NCBI GenBank assembly: GCA_016278435.1
Contig: JADQBU010000213.1
Location: 1 to 6,250, forward strand
From: Halanaerobiales bacterium
GTDB lineage: Bacteria > Bacillota > Halanaerobiia > Halanaerobiales > JADQBU01
Direction: 5' to 3'
Length of the DNA: 6,250 nucleotides
Made by a program: the position numbers and the translations under genes. Positions 1 through 6,180 of this stretch are shown in pieces (the first letter of the stretch is position 1; each line of letters opens with the position of its first letter). Below the pieces are notes generated by a model. The model searched no databases and was not told where the DNA came from. It worked only from the letters and a program-made list of their open reading frames with translations.

Positions 1-1
1 A

Positions 2-508
2 GACCAATTAAAAATATTAAAAGAAAATGGCTGGGAAATTGGTTCTCATACCGTACATCATCCCAATCTACTGGACCTTATCCCCTGGGGAATCCAAAAC
101 GAGATAACAGAGTCCAAAAATTTTCTTATAAATAATGGACTGGTCTCTAATGGATATATCAGTTTCTGCAGTCCAATGACAAAATGGAACCAGGAGATAG
201 AACGGATTGTTTCCAGTGAATATCAACTGGCCAGAGCTAAAGTTATCATAAACCTGACAACCGGCGAGAAAATTCCGGGTCTGATTAAGGTTGTTGTAAA
301 TAATACTACCCTTAAAACATTCAAACTATGGATCCGTGAAGCCCGTAAGAAAGATCTGACTTTGATTCTTGTTTTTCATGATCTAAGTACAAACAAAAAT
401 ATATATACCTATAATCCAGAAAAATTTGCAATTCTAATAGACTTTATTAAAACAAAAAATTACCCGGTTAAAACCTTTCATCAATTATACAATCAAATTA
501 CAGATTAA
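2..508 (+). CDS. Polysaccharide deacetylase (NodB/CE4 fold), 3' part; start lies before the window
   Basis: The reading frame is open from base 2 to the TAA at 508 (168 residues visible), so the 5' end is cut by the window edge. An internal ATG at 176 is not the start, because conserved family sequence lies before it. Residues 10-23 read GWEIGSHTVHHPNL, the second CE4 metal-binding motif (H-[ST]-x-x-H; H16 and H20 here) in the form common in PgaB-like and Firmicute deacetylases. About residues 53-64 (ISFCSPMTKWNQ) sit where the family has its 'FaYPyG.yn' segment; the usual Gly is replaced by Thr. 'LILVFHDLS' near residues 117-125 fits the late His-containing motif, and the end (YPVKTFHQLY) fits the closing strand and helix. 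The first Asp-Asp motif would be upstream. The family removes N- or O-acyl groups from cell-wall or extracellular polysaccharides; substrate and secretion signal cannot be judged here. It converges on the histidine kinase gene, with 10 nt between stops. Confidence 0.85.
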   Translation, partial: DQLKILKENGWEIGSHTVHHPNLLDLIPWGIQNEITESKNFLINNGLVSNGYISFCSPMTKWNQEIERIVSSEYQLARAKVIINLTTGEKIPGLIKVVVNNTTLKTFKLWIREARKKDLTLILVFHDLSTNKNIYTYNPEKFAILIDFIKTKNYPVKTFHQLYNQITD

Positions 509-518
509 ATACCTGATA

Positions 519-1892
519 TTATCTTGCCGGTAAAAAAACTGTAAAGATGGTTCTCTGCTTACCACTGGCAGCAGTAATCGCTCCTCCGTGAGCCTGTACC
601 AGTTTTCTGGTAATTGTAAGTCCTATTCCTGTTCCACCAGTTTCTGTAGACCGTGATTTATCTGTACGGTAGAATCTTTCAAAAATGTAGGGAAGTTCTT
701 CTGATGGTATACCGATTCCTGTATCTTCAATCTGGATTACTGCCCTGTCTCCTTCTTTTTTCATTCCTATCAATATCTGCCCTCCCTTTTCTGTATATTT
801 TACTGCATTTGAGAGAAGATTATTAAATATTGTTTTCAGGCTGTCAGGGTTTCCATAAACAAAAAGTTTCTGTCCAGAATAATTTTCAACAAGTTTAATT
901 CCTTTTCTGGAGGTTAAAATTTTAAACTGTTCAACGGTAGTTCTTAGAACATTATACAGATTCAGTTCTATTTTATCAAGATTAACAATCTTATTTTCTA
1001 TCTCAGTTAATTCCTGTAGACGGTCGATAAGTCGGCACATGCGATCCATTTCTTCCTGAATCTCAGCCAGTGTTTCCCGGTCGGGCTGCAGGATACCATC
1101 TTCAATACCCTCCAGATAACTTTTCATGTTTGTTATAGGTGTTCTCAATTCATGGGCTAAATCAGAGGTAGATTCCTCTCTTATTTCTTCCAACTGCTGT
1201 AATTTGACAATCATATCATTAAAAGCCAGACCTAGTTCTGCAATTTCATCTTTTCCCCTGACATTTACTTTCTGGGAAAAATCACCTGCTGCAACCCTAC
1301 CTGCCACTTGATTGATTTCAAGAAGAGGCTCTGTCATATTACGTGAAAAAAAATAACTCATGACAATAGTTAAGAATGCAATAAAGAGTGCTGTCAGTAT
1401 AATAACCCTGTTAATATTTCTGGAAAAGATTTCACTCTGACTGGTAATTAACTGTTGGCGTGGAGGATTTCTCCAGTATAATTTACCTATATTACGACTA
1501 TTAACTTCAAGTGGAAATACTTCCATTGTCTCTAGATTTATATTTTCTTCCAATCTTCCCTGCCCCATCATCCCCATATGTCCTCTGTTATTCCCCATCA
1601 TTCTATTTGCTGTATAGACCAGATTGTTATCCTGATCGGCCAGATAAAGATTTACTCCATTTACCCTGGAAAATTCATCTACCAGGCGAATTACTTCCTG
1701 CCAGCTAATACCTTCTTCCATATTAGATTCCAGTAGATTAACAAGTTCATTTATATTTTCCTTCCGGGCCTGATAGAGATAATCCTGAAAGTGTTTATTA
1801 ATCCCGAAATGAAGAAATAAGGTCACAATAAGCAGACCTGATAGTGATATAGCCAGTACAATCAAGAAAAATTTTAACCTTATTCTACTCAT
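519..1892 (-). CDS. Membrane sensor histidine kinase, HAMP/HisKA/HATPase_c, two-component
   Basis: The 457-residue protein begins MSRIRLKFF. I chose the ATG at 1892 because it overlaps the regulator's stop by 8 nt and leaves a normal N-terminus (basic residues, then TM1 at about 8-28). The frame stays open to 1949, but that extension lies inside the regulator gene. Domains in order: TM1; extracytoplasmic sensor about 30-160; TM2 about 162-182; HAMP about 182-234; HisKA with phospho-acceptor H247 in LAHELRTP; HATPase_c with N box (N362 in NLLSNAVKY), G1 box DTGIGIP (D390), F box about 402-409 and G2 box GGTGIGL (419-425). All catalytic boxes are intact, so it should autophosphorylate and pass phosphate to the adjacent OmpR-type regulator at the cytoplasmic membrane. 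Residues about 98-113 of the sensor are Met/Gly-rich with one His (MMGNNRGHMGMMG), possibly metal-binding. A modest GGTGA lies 5 nt before the start, and coupling to the regulator is likely. Signal unknown; overall architecture is BaeS-like. Confidence 0.93.
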   Translation of the reverse strand: MSRIRLKFFLIVLAISLSGLLIVTLFLHFGINKHFQDYLYQARKENINELVNLLESNMEEGISWQEVIRLVDEFSRVNGVNLYLADQDNNLVYTANRMMGNNRGHMGMMGQGRLEENINLETMEVFPLEVNSRNIGKLYWRNPPRQQLITSQSEIFSRNINRVIILTALFIAFLTIVMSYFFSRNMTEPLLEINQVAGRVAAGDFSQKVNVRGKDEIAELGLAFNDMIVKLQQLEEIREESTSDLAHELRTPITNMKSYLEGIEDGILQPDRETLAEIQEEMDRMCRLIDRLQELTEIENKIVNLDKIELNLYNVLRTTVEQFKILTSRKGIKLVENYSGQKLFVYGNPDSLKTIFNNLLSNAVKYTEKGGQILIGMKKEGDRAVIQIEDTGIGIPSEELPYIFERFYRTDKSRSTETGGTGIGLTITRKLVQAHGGAITAASGKQRTIFTVFLPAR

Positions 1893-2577
1893 TATTATCA
1901 CCGATAAATTTATAACCAACCCCATAAACTGTAATAATATACTGGTCACGCTCCAGCCCTAATTTTTTACGTATGTTCTTGATATGGGCATCTATTGTCC
2001 TGTCGAATCCTTTAAATTCTAGCCCCATAACTTTCTCAGCTAGCTGTTCTCTGCTCATAACCTGCCCGGGATTACTGACAAGTATAAAAAGTATTTTGAA
2101 TTCAGTTGCAGTTAAACCTGCATCTTTATCATCAATCTTGACAGATATTTTTCGAGGATAAATTTTTAACTTTCCCTGATTAAAGACAAGTACCTCGGAT
2201 TTTCCGGGTTTCTTTTCACTTCGCCTCAATATTGCTTTAATCCTGGCAACAAGTTCCCGGGGGCTAAAAGGTTTAACAAGGTAATCGTCTGCTCCAATAT
2301 TTAAACCCTGTACCCTTTCTGATTCACTTCCCTTGGCTGTTAGCATAATTATTGGTAGATCAGAATCCTGTCTTATCTTCTGACAGATTTCTTCTCCGCT
2401 GATTTTTGGCAACATTAAATCCAGTACAAGCAGGTCTGGCTTATAGGTATTAATCATTGCAAGGGCTTCGTCTCCATCAGCAGCAGTTTTAACATCATAG
2501 CCCTCCTGTTTTAAATAAGCACTAACAATTTTTCTTATTTTAGATTCATCATCAACGACCAGTATTTTTTCAGCCAT
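1885..2577 (-). CDS. OmpR/PhoB-family DNA-binding response regulator
   Basis: The 230-residue length is standard for the family. The receiver domain is about residues 3-115, with acidic pocket D9/D10, phospho-acceptor D53 (in VLDLMLP), switch T80 and conserved K102 (in VKPFSP). A linker at about 118-130 leads into a winged-helix DNA-binding domain (about 130-227), with LTATEF at 155-160, recognition helix DRTIDAHIKNIRKKL at 192-206 and the wing ending VYGVGYKF. All switch residues are present, so it should act as a phosphorylation-controlled transcription factor in the cytoplasm. The start is supported by AGGGG 8 nt upstream. The kinase gene starts inside its last codons (8-nt overlap), marking the two as a cognate pair. 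A 68-nt AT-rich gap separates it from the flavoprotein gene upstream, so it may have its own promoter, although I could not identify a convincing one. Target genes cannot be read from the window. Confidence 0.95.
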   Translation of the reverse strand: MAEKILVVDDESKIRKIVSAYLKQEGYDVKTAADGDEALAMINTYKPDLLVLDLMLPKISGEEICQKIRQDSDLPIIMLTAKGSESERVQGLNIGADDYLVKPFSPRELVARIKAILRRSEKKPGKSEVLVFNQGKLKIYPRKISVKIDDKDAGLTATEFKILFILVSNPGQVMSREQLAEKVMGLEFKGFDRTIDAHIKNIRKKLGLERDQYIITVYGVGYKFIGDNNE

Positions 2578-2601
2578 ATTTTTAACCCCTGTCCAGTTTA
2601 T

Positions 2602-2622
2602 AAATATTAAATTTAAATATTT
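2602..2622. repeat. 21-bp AT-only inverted repeat ahead of the response regulator gene
   Basis: The arms AAATATT and AATATTT flank a 7-nt AT centre. The repeat lies in the 68-nt gap between the flavoprotein stop and the regulator start, 25 nt upstream of the regulator ATG. It could be an operator or simply promoter-type AT-rich DNA. OmpR-family proteins usually bind direct repeats, so autoregulation through this element is only a guess. It lacks a GC-rich stem and so is not a convincing terminator. Confidence 0.35.
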
Positions 2623-2645
2623 CTAGAAAATAATTATTGTAACTT

Positions 2646-3866
2646 TTAACAGCTAACCCCTGCCAGATATCCGGTAGAAAAGGCTATCTGTAGATTGTAA
2701 CCTCCAGTATAGGCATCCACATCAATCACTTCTCCTGCAAAAAAGAGGCCCTGCACCAGTCTGGATTCCATAGTGCCGGGATTTATCTCTTCAACATCGA
2801 TACCTCCAGAAGTAATAATAGCTTCTTTGACCGGTCGATAATTTTTTATATGTAAAGTTAGTCCTTTAAGCAATTTTACAAGATTCAATCTCTCTTCCCT
2901 GGTAATCTGATTTACCTGCTTATCAAAAGGAATTATTGATTTATCAATTATAACAGGAATAATCTTTACAGGCAAGAGGTCGGAAAGTGAATTAGCAAAT
3001 ATTTTCCTTGAATATGTTTTAAAATCACGCTGCAGTCTCTGGTCCAATTTTTCTTCAGTCAGAGCAGGTTTTAAGTCGATAGAGATCCTGTATTTATCCG
3101 TAGTAATATCGTGCAGATTTGTGCTTGCTGATAAGACTACAGGCCCGGAAATGCCGTTTTCAATGAATTCCAGTTCTCCAAAATCCTCATAAATAACATT
3201 CTTATATCTGTAAATTTTAATCTCAATATTTTTCAGAGTAAGACCCCTGAGCTCATTAACCCATTCCTCTTCTACTATCAGTGGTACCAATGAAGGTCTC
3301 AATTCAGTTATATTATGTCCAAGTTTTTGCGCCATCTTATAGCCATCTCCAGTAGAGCCGGTAGCAGGATAAGAAAGGCCGCCAGTTGCTATAATTACTC
3401 TATCTGCTGTAATCTCTTGGTTATTATTCAGTTTAACACCACAAATACTATTACAGGAGGTTAGAAGTTTTACCGCCTGACCTCTTATTACTTTTACACT
3501 ATTTTGTTCTAAATATTTCTCCAGGGCTCTGATAACATCACTCGATTTATTTGATAAGGGAAAGACCCTTCCGCCTCTTTCAACTTTAGTTTTTACACCC
3601 AGTCTTTCGATTAAATTTATTAACTGTGTATTGGAAAATGAATAGAGGGCACTATAGAGAAACTTACAATTACGGGTTATATTACCGAAAAAATCCTCTA
3701 TAGGTGCGTTATTTGTCAGATTACATCTTCCTTTTCCGGTTAAAAATAATTTTTTACCCAGTTTTTCATTTTTTTCTAAAAGTATAACCTGATGTCCCCT
3801 GTTACCGGCAGTAGCCGCAGCCATCATACCGGCTGGACCTCCTCCTATTACAATTACTTTATCCAT
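2646..3866 (-). CDS. HI0933/BaiN-family NAD(P)/FAD-dependent flavoprotein
   Basis: The 406-residue protein has full family length. The N-terminal Rossmann FAD-binding motif GGGPAG is at residues 8-13, with the acidic ribose-binding E31 after the second strand. The family signature GKGRCNLTN is at 44-52, a second FAD-contact block (ATGGLSYPATGSTGDGY) at about 160-176, and the C-terminal closing block at about 354-403 includes SGGID, GLFFAGEVIDVDAYTGGYN and a final Gly-rich turn. The family is widespread but poorly understood physiologically; the bile-acid reductase BaiN is one studied member, and others carry names such as YhiN. A bile-acid role is not implied here. It is a soluble cytoplasmic FAD protein by sequence, with no membrane segment. 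The start is supported by GAGGA 8 nt upstream and by an 8-nt overlap (ATGGATAA) with the end of the preceding B12-activation gene, so translation is probably coupled. The substrate is unknown. Confidence 0.9.
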   Translation of the reverse strand: MDKVIVIGGGPAGMMAAATAGNRGHQVILLEKNEKLGKKLFLTGKGRCNLTNNAPIEDFFGNITRNCKFLYSALYSFSNTQLINLIERLGVKTKVERGGRVFPLSNKSSDVIRALEKYLEQNSVKVIRGQAVKLLTSCNSICGVKLNNNQEITADRVIIATGGLSYPATGSTGDGYKMAQKLGHNITELRPSLVPLIVEEEWVNELRGLTLKNIEIKIYRYKNVIYEDFGELEFIENGISGPVVLSASTNLHDITTDKYRISIDLKPALTEEKLDQRLQRDFKTYSRKIFANSLSDLLPVKIIPVIIDKSIIPFDKQVNQITREERLNLVKLLKGLTLHIKNYRPVKEAIITSGGIDVEEINPGTMESRLVQGLFFAGEVIDVDAYTGGYNLQIAFSTGYLAGVSC

Positions 3867-4542
3867 GATCTAATTCCTCATTTTCACCCTGATAAGGGGC
3901 TCTCCGTCCTGGACAGTTTTCACGACTGCAGTACTGACATGTAATATACTCCACCTCACTGGGAAAGTATATGCCTGATATAGTTTTATTAGGTATCATT
4001 AAAAAGGAATCTGTTAATTTAACACCGATCATCGATTCAACATCACCAAAGATTGAGAATAAATTTTTCTGGTCACTGAGTGGCCAGTGACTTGCTTCAC
4101 CAGAACCGGGATTCATCGATGAAAGTATCTTGATCTTATATTTTTCTTTTATGCGATTTTTGAGAAATTTCTGGGACTGCCTTAAAACTATTTCTTTAAA
4201 AACATCTACCCAGTACTGTTCCAGTAAATCATCATTTTCAGTAAGAAGTTCATCTAATTCTCTACCACAGGTTACAATATAGGGAAATACCCTTTCTATG
4301 CCATTAAGGTTATCCTTTAATGGTTTGCTGTTGAACAAAGTATCTGATAATTTGATAGTATCATCAGTACGTTCCTCAATATATTCTACCCGGTAAATTG
4401 CTCTGGGTCTTGCAATTTTAATCCCTTCCTGAAAGAGATCTTCTAAGTCCTGATGTAATCTACTTCCATTCTTAACTTTTAACCTATCACGATAATCTTC
4501 AAAATTAATATTTAACGGGATGTTCTCAAGAATCTCCATCAT
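3859..4542 (-). CDS. Stand-alone vitamin B12-dependent methionine synthase activation-domain protein
   Basis: The 227-residue protein resembles the C-terminal reactivation domain of cobalamin-dependent methionine synthase (MetH), found here without the catalytic and B12-binding modules. The recognisable block runs from about residue 150 to 214: NPGSGEASHWPLSDQ (154-168), then LFSIFGDVE, IGVKLTDSFLMIPNKTISGI and a Cys motif C202-x2-C205-x4-C210 followed by PGRRAPY. In full-length MetH this domain binds S-adenosylmethionine and allows reductive remethylation of oxidised cob(II)alamin. Stand-alone versions are known in anaerobes and Thermotoga, where they are thought to serve a truncated MetH or corrinoid methyltransferases. 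The classical MetH R-x-x-x-G-Y AdoMet motif is altered (MNPGSG), as I recall for this clostridial subfamily. The first of two adjacent ATGs is taken because GAGGAGG lies 9 nt upstream. It overlaps the dipeptidase end by 17 nt and the flavoprotein start by 8 nt. Its partner methyltransferase is not in the window. Confidence 0.85.
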   Translation of the reverse strand: MMEILENIPLNINFEDYRDRLKVKNGSRLHQDLEDLFQEGIKIARPRAIYRVEYIEERTDDTIKLSDTLFNSKPLKDNLNGIERVFPYIVTCGRELDELLTENDDLLEQYWVDVFKEIVLRQSQKFLKNRIKEKYKIKILSSMNPGSGEASHWPLSDQKNLFSIFGDVESMIGVKLTDSFLMIPNKTISGIYFPSEVEYITCQYCSRENCPGRRAPYQGENEELDHG

Positions 4543-5956
4543 TTTCTTGGTCCTCCTCAGAACATAGTCTTATTATTGTCTGGGCATATATCTTAGTATT
4601 TTTGAGTAGATCATCTATCTCAATATATTCATCCTTCTGATGGGCCAGTTCCTTTTCACCAGGAAATAAAGGTCCAAAGGCAACAGCTCTTTTTACAGCC
4701 CTGGCATAGGTCCCCCCACCGATGGCAATAGGTTTACTGTCATCACCGGTAATTTCTTTATAAACCTTCATTAGATCTTGTACCAGTTGATCATCTCTGG
4801 GTACATAGAGGGGAGGCATATGTTCTCCTTCTACTAATTCAAAGCCGGTCCCTTTAATTGCTTTTCTGAGTCCCTTAAATACATCTTCCTTATCCATTGT
4901 TACTGGATAACGAATATTAACTGTAATTTCACCGTATTCCCGATTCAAATCGATGGTCCCGACGTTGAAAATAAGTCTACCAGAAATATCATCTGATAGT
5001 TCACATCCGATGGATTCACCGTAATATTCGGTACCGATTAATTTAGCGAAGTGATCCAGAAAATTACCGATAGGTCCCTGGACTAAATCAAGACTATGTA
5101 AAAACACCAGGAGATGAGAAATAGCATTAACACCTTCTTCTGGTGTACTACCATGGGCGGAAACACCAATTGCTCTGATGATTGCACTGTCGTCCTCCCT
5201 GACCAATTCAATATTACAGTCATTATTTATTGTATAATTCTGCAGTTTCATTTCCAGTTCTTCATAATCATTATATTTAATAAAAGCCTCACACCTGTCA
5301 GGCACCATATTGGGGGCATTACCACCCTTTATAGCAGTAATTTTAAATTTATTATCTTCATCCATTTTATCAAAATTCATTTTTACCTTAAAAGTAAGGA
5401 TACCTTTTTCTGCAAAGATAACAGGATAAGAAGCATCGGGACTAAAGGAAAAATCAGGTGCAGTTTCTTTCTTTAAATAATATTCAAGACCATCCCAACC
5501 GCTTTCTTCATCAGTTCCCAGAATCAATCTAACCCTTTTATTGAGTTTTACTCCGGCTTCCTTTACTGCTTTAAGGGCAAATAAAGCTGATACTGCAGGT
5601 CCTTTATTATCGATAGCACCCCTGCCATAGATTTTGTTTTCATGTATTTCTGCATTGTAGGGGGGGTATGTCCAGTCACTACCTTCGGGAACTATATCCA
5701 GGTGACATAAAATACCCATAATTTCTTCTCCTTCACCAATTTCCACATGCCCGGCATAACCATCAATATTTTTGGAGTTAAGACCCAGTGCATTGGCAAT
5801 ATTAAGGCTTTTTTCAAGAGCATCAGCAACACCCTGACCAAACGGCATCCCTTCCCCCGGTTTTGCTTCTACACTTTTGATTTTAATTAATTCCTGGGCG
5901 GAATAAATAATATCATCTTTCAGTTGATCTATTATTGAATTTATTTTACTATTCAA
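4526..5956 (-). CDS. pepV: M20-family dipeptidase, PepV/Sapep type (TTG start)
   Basis: The 476-residue protein is close to the usual PepV length (about 470). It is a cytoplasmic di-zinc metallopeptidase that splits dipeptides with broad specificity, releasing amino acids during peptide use. Catalytic features are in place: H85 and D87 in GILCHLDIVP; bridging D116 in YGRGAIDNKGP; general base E150 and ligand E151 in LGTDEESG; D174 in FSPDASYP; H439 in LAHQKDEY. H268 in VSAHGSTPEEG fits the transition-state His contributed by the lid domain (about 187-385). The start codon is TTG, not ATG; it is chosen because a perfect AGGAGG lies 7 nt upstream and the next Met (residue 37) would remove conserved N-terminal sequence. 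It is the first gene of the minus-strand block, and its end overlaps the B12-activation gene by 17 nt. A 7-C run on the coding strand (5660-5666) encodes the Pro-Pro of WTYPPY. The exact gene name within the M20 PepV/Sapep group is less certain than the family. Confidence 0.93.
   Translation of the reverse strand: MNSKINSIIDQLKDDIIYSAQELIKIKSVEAKPGEGMPFGQGVADALEKSLNIANALGLNSKNIDGYAGHVEIGEGEEIMGILCHLDIVPEGSDWTYPPYNAEIHENKIYGRGAIDNKGPAVSALFALKAVKEAGVKLNKRVRLILGTDEESGWDGLEYYLKKETAPDFSFSPDASYPVIFAEKGILTFKVKMNFDKMDEDNKFKITAIKGGNAPNMVPDRCEAFIKYNDYEELEMKLQNYTINNDCNIELVREDDSAIIRAIGVSAHGSTPEEGVNAISHLLVFLHSLDLVQGPIGNFLDHFAKLIGTEYYGESIGCELSDDISGRLIFNVGTIDLNREYGEITVNIRYPVTMDKEDVFKGLRKAIKGTGFELVEGEHMPPLYVPRDDQLVQDLMKVYKEITGDDSKPIAIGGGTYARAVKRAVAFGPLFPGEKELAHQKDEYIEIDDLLKNTKIYAQTIIRLCSEEDQENDGDS
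4552..4558 (-). promoter_or_regulatory. Ribosome binding site GAGGAGG for the B12-activation gene
   Basis: GAGGAGG sits within the last codons of the dipeptidase gene, 9 nt before the first of two tandem ATGs (4542) and 12 nt before the second. The spacing favours the first ATG. Its position inside the upstream gene supports polycistronic, coupled translation. Confidence 0.75.
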
Positions 5957-5963
5957 GATATCT

Positions 5964-5969
5964 CCTCCT
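5964..5969 (-). promoter_or_regulatory. Ribosome binding site AGGAGG deciding the TTG start of the dipeptidase
   Basis: A full-consensus AGGAGG lies 7 nt before the TTG at 5956. No in-frame ATG is near, so this site fixes the start. A strong site paired with a weak start codon is a usual compensation in low-GC Gram-positives. Confidence 0.85.
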
Positions 5970-6003
5970 ATTAAAATATTTTAAATTTTGTTCTAATTTA
6001 TAC

Positions 6004-6031
6004 ATACTATCTATTGGTAGTTCTTTGCCAA
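6004..6031 (-). promoter_or_regulatory. Weak candidate sigma-A promoter for the dipeptidase block
   Basis: On the minus strand TTGGCA (6031-6026, 5 of 6 to TTGACA) is followed after 16 nt by TAGTAT (6009-6004, 4 of 6 to TATAAT). Transcription would start near 5997, giving a leader of about 40 nt with the AGGAGG site. A TATAAA slightly downstream lacks a properly spaced -35. AT-rich DNA makes chance matches common. Confidence 0.3.
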
Positions 6032-6100
6032 ATTTAAGAAGAAACATGGATTAATTTATTGACACTACCCGAGACAAAGAAAGGTACAGAATTATTATCC

Positions 6101-6128
6101 TTGACTTTTAACCTTAGTGTGTTATCAT
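6101..6128 (+). promoter_or_regulatory. Sigma-A-type promoter for the right-hand divergent gene
   Basis: TTGACT (6101-6106, 5 of 6) and TATCAT (6123-6128, 5 of 6) are separated by 16 nt. Transcription would begin near 6135, giving a leader of about 45 nt before the ATG at 6181. It faces the open reading frame with the correct orientation and distance. Confidence 0.6.
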
Positions 6129-6153
6129 AAATGACCAGTTAGTAACACTTTAA

Positions 6154-6170
6154 AAAACCTGGGAGGTTTT
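6154..6170 (+). promoter_or_regulatory. Small hairpin covering the ribosome binding site of the gene at 6181
   Basis: AAAACCT (6154-6160) and AGGTTTT (6164-6170) form a perfect 7-bp inverted repeat with a GGG loop. The only good Shine-Dalgarno match, GGGAGG (6161-6166), occupies the loop and the start of the right arm, and lies 14 nt before the ATG, longer than usual. In RNA the fold would partly hide the site. The stem has only two GC pairs, and no T tract follows beyond the stem, so it is not a terminator. Confidence 0.45.
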
Positions 6171-6180
6171 AAGAAAGACA

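Noticed and set aside
176..508. Deacetylase gene starting at the ATG at 176
   Set aside because: The frame is open to the window edge, and the conserved HTVHH metal-binding motif lies upstream of that ATG, which is therefore internal.
1893..1949. Longer version of the histidine kinase starting at 1949
   Set aside because: The extra 19 residues lie inside the regulator gene; the ATG at 1892 overlaps the regulator stop in the usual 8-nt way and gives a normal TM1 position.
1126..2161. Three plus-strand ORFs of 61-65 codons (1126-1311, 1511-1708, 1973-2161)
   Set aside because: All are antisense to the kinase and regulator genes, whose motifs are intact; none shows a recognisable domain.
2578..2645. 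Promoter for the regulator-kinase pair in the 68-nt gap
   Set aside because: TAATAT and TATAAA hexamers occur, but none has a -35 box at acceptable spacing; the AT content makes such matches expected by chance.
5114..5476. 120-codon plus-strand ORF
   Set aside because: It lies wholly antisense to the well-conserved dipeptidase, has no domain resemblance and is rich in Phe, Ile and Cys as expected of a shadow frame.
6059..6064. Perfect TTGACA as a plus-strand -35 box
   Set aside because: No acceptable -10 hexamer follows at 15-19 nt; the pair at 6101-6128 is better.
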